DNA of 64,000 nt, taken from contig NC_057320.1 of NCBI RefSeq assembly GCF_000687475.1, positions 3,410,001 to 3,474,000 on the forward strand, in the 5' to 3' direction. This document shows positions 58,501 through 64,000 of the stretch, piece after piece. Below the pieces are notes generated by a model. The model ran no database searches, had not been told where the DNA came from, and saw only the letters and a list, made by a program, of their open reading frames with translations. Within the stretch, counting starts at the first letter, position 1, and every line of letters starts with the position of its first letter. A program made the position numbers and the translations under genes. The stretch is from Ustilaginoidea virens. Lineage: Eukaryota > Ascomycota > Sordariomycetes > Hypocreales > Clavicipitaceae.

Positions 58501-60916
58501 TGGTAGCGGCCTCGATGTACTTGAAGTGAACATCAGCATCCTCGGAGAGATTGACAATGCTGCCGAGGTAGTAAAACAGGCCTTCCGAGGTCTTGTACTT
58601 TTCGAAAAGATCGATCAAGCGGACCGGGCCGAGAAGTTCAGAATACTTGGTGGCAATGTTGACGACGGATTGCAAGTTCTGGCGAATATTGTGCTTCATC
58701 ATAGCATCAAGGCAGTCGAGCGATTGCTCCACGGACAGCTTGCCGAAGTAGTTGCTCAGCCATTCCGGGTTGAAGTTGGGGCTGCCCGGAATGTTGACAA
58801 TGACCCGCTTGATTGCTTCCGAGTCTTCGTACAGCTCGAGTGCCTTTTGAGGGAGCCCAGCCTGCTCGCAGAGTTGAGCGATCCGCCCCTTGTCAAAATG
58901 GGTGAACATGTCATTACCGAGGATGGCCTCGGCAACCTGGGGCGCGTGCATCAAGTTCATCTCCAGCAGTCTAGTTTGCAGGCGAGCATGCTCCGGCCTG
59001 TTCTCTTTGAGGGCGTCCAAGAGAAAAGCCGTGGCCTGCTGAATCTTGGACTGGGACTGAAAAATGTCGCAGACTCGTTCGAGATCGACCAATGGGCCTT
59101 GCTCGCCATTGGCCAAAGCAGTCGCAAATTCGGCGCCCTTGTCAGGGTCGATGCGGATGATGTGTTGCAACAGTTGGATATAGTCGGGTTGGTAGCCAGT
59201 TTGGGCAGTATACGGTAGGATCTTGTCAAATTGCCCGGTTTCGGCAAAACCAGCGACAACCTTGTGAGGCACGTTCGCCTTGAGGTAAATGCTCAATGCC
59301 ATGTTGATATCACGGGGACGGACCATGTCACCAAGCTTTTCCGAGCAATCGAGCTTACCCGCCTTCAGCCACTTCTCGAGGAGATGCATGCGGTTCTGCT
59401 CAAGTATCGGCCCCGCGAGCTCGAGGGTCTCATGGCTGTTCAGGCCACCCTTGTCAAGGAGCATGCCGAAGTATTGCAGTATGAAAGCCAGCTGACTCGT
59501 TTGGGTGGGCAGATTCTTGAATCTGCTGATGGTCTCGGGGGTTCGAAGAAAGCCACGAGGGGAGTTGGCGGCAATTTTGGCAGCCTCCACGTAGTTGGCA
59601 GAGTTGAACAGATGATCGAACTGCTTCGCATAAAGGCTATCCGCCCCAGGCAGTCCTGCTCGTGAAGCCAACTTGATGGCAACCTGTGTATTCGCCGGAT
59701 TCTCGAGAAGATAAGGAATGATTGTGGTCTCATCCACCGTGACGAACAGGACCTGTCCCTTGCGGTTGATAGCCACCAGGCCGGAGGAATTGCTGTCGGC
59801 ACAGCTGGTGAAGATTGTTTCGCTCGAGATTCGATTCATGAAGAGCAAGGTGCCTGTCTCTATATCGTACAAGTGAATGAAGCCGTACTTCGTGACCATG
59901 AAAATAATACCATACTTCTGGGATATCTGTAGAGCAACCGGGAAGTCATTGACGGCCTCGGGCGGGAAGAAAATTTCGACAGCCTTCTTCGGGAAGACGG
60001 GGTTGGAGTCGACATGGTCGACCTCAACAACGTGCACTTTAGCTCCAGTAGCACTTCTGACAGCGAAGCTGAAGAGCTTGGTGTCTTGAGGAGCACCTTC
60101 GAGTCGAATAGATGCAAAGGAAGCAGCGTGACCTTCGATAGACTGGCTGATGCCGCGGTCCTTGGAGTACAATTGCATGGCTCCTCCCACGCGGCCTTGC
60201 TGAGAGGAGATGCCCACCACAACCATCCACTTACCGTCCTCGTTAGTACGGTAGTTGATGATTTGACAACCCTGGCAGGCGACTGAATGTTAGCCACAGC
60301 ATGACACCGCATGCGGAGAGACGGAACAAAAGGCTGCAAGAGGGAGAAGGGGAATCGCGCACATTCAGATTGGGGTTTCGGTCGAATATTTTAGAAGGAG
60401 CTTCTTGGCTGGCATCGTACACGTCCCAGTGATAAACACTGCTGGTCGTGACAAGGCCGAGAGTAGATTCACTGATCCACTTCCAAAACTGGACATCCTC
60501 GTTCATTGTGCATGATTTGAGCTTCTTCTTTTGTTCGAGATCGAAAATCTGAAGCGTCCTTGACTGGGCCTTCAAGGCAATGATTTGTTTGTTCCAGTGC
60601 ATAATGGCACTGTCGGCCTTGATGGGCCGTCGAGTGACGCTGTTTTCATTCTTGAGCTCCACAATGACAACTTCGGGCTGGGCAGCATCGTTCTTCTTCT
60701 CGCGAAGGCAAACGAACGAATCGGATTCCAGTGTCTGCGTGGTGGTGCAAAGTTAGTGTGGATCAATGAATCAAAAGACGTCCGTCAGTGGCATGAAACG
60801 GTGTGCCGGCAATGGGAAGATGGGCCTACACAGGAGTTGAAGCCAATAGACTGTGTGTCCACCCCAACATTAGAGAGTTGAACCAGCTCCTGAAACTTGA
60901 TGGGTATAGGCGCCAT
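55562..60916 (-). CDS. CHC1: Clathrin heavy chain
   Basis: Clathrin heavy chain trimerises into the triskelion that coats endocytic and trans-Golgi vesicles. Exons 60,916-60,830, 60,734-60,363, 60,271-56,039 and 55,924-55,562 give 1,684 residues, the normal family length. The N-terminal beta-propeller starts MAPIPIKFQELVQL and continues SKIFDRNPNLN/GCQIINYRT and GISSQQGRVGGAMQLYSKDRG. The leg consists of clathrin heavy-chain repeats (for example DLFEKYKTSEGLFYYLG and FCYYHYDEFDNAALAVIE). The trimerisation and C-terminal region is LLRY/FVDIGHRECYTGMLYACYDLIRPD, followed by a charged helix and a Gly/Ala/Gln tail. All introns are GT-AG and phase 0. Exon 3 carries most of the protein in one 4.2-kb block. 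Confidence 0.97.
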
Positions 60917-62394
60917 TGCGCCTGAATGAACCTGCAGTATCAGAGATGATCAACCAAAGTGCTGAGTTTGCGGTCGCCGGCTGAGGCTTCGAGGGATTGG
61001 CCCACCAGAGTCGCTGGTTGGTTGCAGCCGGTCTGGTCCAACAATGATCGGTGTCGAGCGGGTTTTCAGTGACGACGTATGGAGAAGCTGGCGGAAGCTT
61101 CCATGGGCCGCGCTGCAACGGGTGGGAAAGCGCGGCGATGAGGGGAACAGCTAGAATAGCAAAGGATTGAGAGAATCGAAGAGAACAACGAGAGAATCGT
61201 GTGCTCAGGACGGAGTACACCGCTGATAACAAGCAGGCGGAGTTGTCCAGGAGGGGGGGGGGGTGGTTTTGGAATGGAGTTGACGGTGGCTAGGTACGCT
61301 GTTTAGGGAAAGTAAAGGAGAAGAAAGGTCTACGGAGTAACTAAAGCCTGTTTGTTTGGGCTACCTGTTCCTTCACGACGACCAGAGCTGACAAGAGCCA
61401 GTACAGAGTACCACACAGCAGGTGCGTGGAGAGAGAGCTGCAGTTCGACCAATAGCGCGATGGGGAATTAAGGAATTTCCGCTCCGTTCCCAGTGGCTTA
61501 GCTTCGGGAACTGTGCGCCCCAGTGAGCACTTGGATCGACCATTGATAAGAGACGAAAGAGGTTTGTTGCTTTCTCTGTCGATGGCCGCGAAATGTGGTC
61601 GAGCCTGCAATGACGTGTAATTGTATCAAGACAGAGCGCAAATCGCAGAGAGCAAAGTCGCAAAAGTTACAATTGCTCTTGCAGACCATCTTCAGGGCAG
61701 GTACACGTACCTCAAGAGTGCCTACCAGGTACACGTAACCAACCAGACCCTCGTGCCAATTTAGCCCTAAAGCCACAATGGCAAAGGCACTGTGGCTGGT
61801 GCGGGGGGGGTCATAAAGGCTCAGTGCCGTGTCGCTGGCTGCACGTGCTGTGACTGACATCAATGCATTCCGGATCTGCCTCTGTTGCAGTATCCTTCAC
61901 CGTTTACTGTAACCGAGAAAAGGGTCAAATCAAGGACTACTTTTACTCCCGCCAAAGTTATAGTACTTTCTCCCTTTTTGAATTATCGGAGCTCAATCTT
62001 CCCTAACCGAGTCTGACTAGACTATCGACTTTCGTGGCGAGGACAAGTTCGATGCAGAGTCCCGAGGAAATGCATTTCGGCTTGTTTTGGGCCAAAATGA
62101 TGGCGAGAAGGAATCGTCTGCTGAAGCTCCATTACATTTCCACTTTGTCCGCGAGCAGCCAATACATCGAACTTGGAGTGTTGCGCTGATTAGAACCGAT
62201 CACTCACGATACACACATTTCTCCTAGTCAACGTTCGACTCTAGCACTGACCCAAGTCAAGTATTCCTTCAATTCGGAGGTGCGGGTTGACGTTGCCCTT
62301 ACAAGGCTGCTGCTGTACATGAGACGATCAAGTCGGCTGGAGAGGAAGCTCCAGGAACTACGGAGAAAAAAGAGGTGCTTTGGAAAAGCAGAAT
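60917..62394. other. Gene-free stretch of 1.5 kb upstream of clathrin heavy chain
   Basis: Presumably holds the clathrin promoter. G runs occur at about 61,253-61,263 and 61,803-61,810, and GTACACGTA repeats near 61,699-61,738. No gene is supported. Confidence 0.4.
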
Positions 62395-63462
62395 TCAAGC
62401 ATACTTCTTGATCATGCTCAGCAGTGCTTCGTCGACCTCCTTTGGATTAGTGGCATTCAAGTAATGACCTCCCCCATCCACAAAAGTCAATGTTGCCTCG
62501 GGAGAGTTTGTGAAAAGCTTGATATGCTCCGTGGGCACGACTGCGCCAAACACTGGATCTGCGGAACCCTGCATGGTAAACGTTAGTGACAGTGTCGGGG
62601 CACCAAGCGAGAAGATGAACCTTGCGAACCTGGAGCCAGTACACTGGGCACCTGACATCTCGCAGCCGGAAGAGAAGGCCGTCTCTCTCCATCAGACATG
62701 CCAGAGCCATTCGCAGCTTCCGGCGACCTTGATCCCCAGAGTAGACGGTCTTGACAGTCTCGTCCCAGAACGCAAGGGTCGCCTGAGGAACAGCTGCCGT
62801 AAAGCCCAGCTTGCCGACCATGCCACGCCAGACTTCGTCGACTACAAAATCGGGAGTTTCCGTGTTGCTGCACCAACTGTCATAGAAAGGCGCCAGCTGA
62901 GTCTGGGGATCCCAGCAGCCTTTCTCCCGAGATGCACTCGTCTCCGCGTCCATGGAAGTACCGAGAGGCAGGAGCCCCAAGATCTGGACCAAGTCAACGT
63001 CAGTGCACTTGTTGCTCCTCTGCGGTGGCGAAAAGGATTGAGCGGAGCAGCACATACCCTGTCGGGAGCCAGCAGGGCCATGCGAACCACCATCCATCCT
63101 CCTTGGCTAGTCCCGAGAGCGAATGCCTTCTTGACTTGGAGGGCGTCCATGACCTGTAGCGCCATGATGGCTGTGTCCCAGTATGTAAATTGCTCGGAAA
63201 CAGAGCTGGTTGCTCCATGTCCAAGTGGCTCGATGGCAAGGAGGTTGGCGGCATCGGTCAAGGTCTGGTTCTCGAACTGGCCATTGTAGAGTGATGAGGT
63301 TGTGCACATGGAATTGATGAGCACTACTGTCGGTTTTGAGGGGTCGAGCTTTCCACCATTGGAAAGTCTGTATCCAGCGTTGATGCCGCCCAAGTGAGGG
63401 ACTTTGATGGTTGTGGTAGCCGCCATGTTGTACAATGATGGCACTCTGGCTGAAGGGGGCAT
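62395..63462 (-). CDS. Alpha/beta-hydrolase-fold protein, substrate unknown
   Basis: Exons 63,462-63,058, 62,983-62,630 and 62,568-62,395 give 310 residues. The alpha/beta-hydrolase core shows KPTVVLINSMCT, LLAIEPLGHGATS and the nucleophile elbow LGTSQGG (Ser119). After a cap region (residues about 140-245) come the acid in GSADPVFG (Asp257) and the base in GGGHYLNATNP (His288). The triad is complete, so the enzyme is probably active, on an ester, lactone or related substrate not predictable here. Splices are phase 0 GT-AG. A second in-frame ATG at 63,426 (context CAACATGG) is a better initiation context than 63,462, so the first 12 residues may not be translated. There is no signal peptide. 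Confidence 0.85.
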
Positions 63463-63633
63463 GCAGGCTGCCAGGGAGAACCTCTAGTCTTTCCGACGCT
63501 CACGGGAGGGGGTAAAGAAAAAGTCAAACACAGTTGCAGGAGGGAAGGGTGGCTGCTTTATCCTGTTCCTTGCATTCACCACGTACACAACTTGATTGAT
63601 CAATTCGAGTCGAGGGCCCGTTCTACCGATAGA

Positions 63634-63667
<34 letters not shown>

Positions 63668-64000
63668 GCAGGCAGGCAACGTTGGGGTTATTGTCCTTGA
63701 CTCGACCGACGTGAAAAACCCTCGGCATTCAGTTCCCAAACCAGCATGAGCACGCGCTTCCCCAGTCTTCCAAGTCTTGTTGTCCCCGACTACGAAAGTT
63801 CCGAGGCCGCCCAGCACGTCTCAAACGTTTGCGCCGCGCGACAGAGCAGGGATTTCGAGCAGGGATCCCGAGCAAGCATCTTCATGAGAGCTAGCAGCCT
63901 AGCTCGGTGCTAGTGTAGCTCGGTGCTAGCTGGTGCATGTCGTGCATGTCATGGGGGCGTCAATGTGGGCATCACCCACTCCGTACTCCGTCCGCACTTG
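63463..64000. other. Right-edge intergenic region
   Basis: Contains a CAAG tetramer array grading into CAGG (about 63,636-63,678) and an ACTCCGT duplicate (about 63,979-63,993). No gene is seen up to the window edge. Confidence 0.4.

Noticed and set aside
19649..63462. A functional gene cluster or novel system
   Set aside because: The thirteen genes belong to unrelated housekeeping processes on mixed strands with ordinary spacing; no biosynthetic core, transporter or regulator grouping is seen.

Overview
The window comes from the nuclear genome of a filamentous ascomycete (Pezizomycotina, probably Sordariomycetes such as Hypocreales). The grounds are short GT-AG introns with CTAAC-type branch sites, the gene set, and retroelements decayed by C-to-T changes at CpA, the signature of repeat-induced point mutation (RIP). 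The species is not identifiable by eye. All gene models were assembled by hand from reading-frame continuity and family motifs.

Region 1 (1-15,700) is an AT-rich nest of retrotransposons. A Copia element with an intact RT/RNase H frame runs off the left edge. A complete RIP-mutated Copia copy (4,411-11,761, 744-bp LTRs, 5-bp target duplication ATACT) follows. Both sit inside an older minus-strand retroelement relic (gag, CCHC knuckle, protease, start of RT). Its protease frame becomes continuous again when the complete Copia element and one duplication are removed.

Region 2 (15,700-19,648) has no convincing gene. It holds a composite structure: 68-bp inverted repeats at 17,835 and 19,011 enclose a seven-copy satellite of about 93 bp and a complete 372-bp terminal-repeat retrotransposon in miniature (TRIM) with 63-bp LTRs, a TATAG duplication and a half-tRNA(iMet)-type primer site.

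Region 3 (19,649-63,462) carries thirteen spliced genes, mostly housekeeping: ERV2 sulfhydryl oxidase (+), proteasome beta1 PRE3 (+), a PHO80/PREG-type cyclin (+), a tyrosinase with a signal peptide (-), threonine aldolase (-), ARL8 GTPase (-), PRM10/ThrE membrane protein (-), RNA polymerase I subunit RPA135 (+), a YbjQ-domain protein (-), Fe-S scaffold ISU1 (-), dipeptidyl aminopeptidase (+), clathrin heavy chain (-) and an alpha/beta hydrolase (-). They do not form a pathway cluster. Several relate to secretion, vacuole and proteostasis (ERV2, PRE3, ARL8, DAP, clathrin), but this looks like ordinary fungal gene order, not a functional unit.

The most unusual observations are an AT-AC intron in ISU1, the TRIM inside an inverted-repeat/satellite composite, and the nested retroelements with a recoverable reading frame. 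I found no CRISPR array, rRNA or convincing tRNA gene, and no secondary-metabolite cluster. Gene-free stretches hold many homopolymer and microsatellite runs, several of them inside introns.
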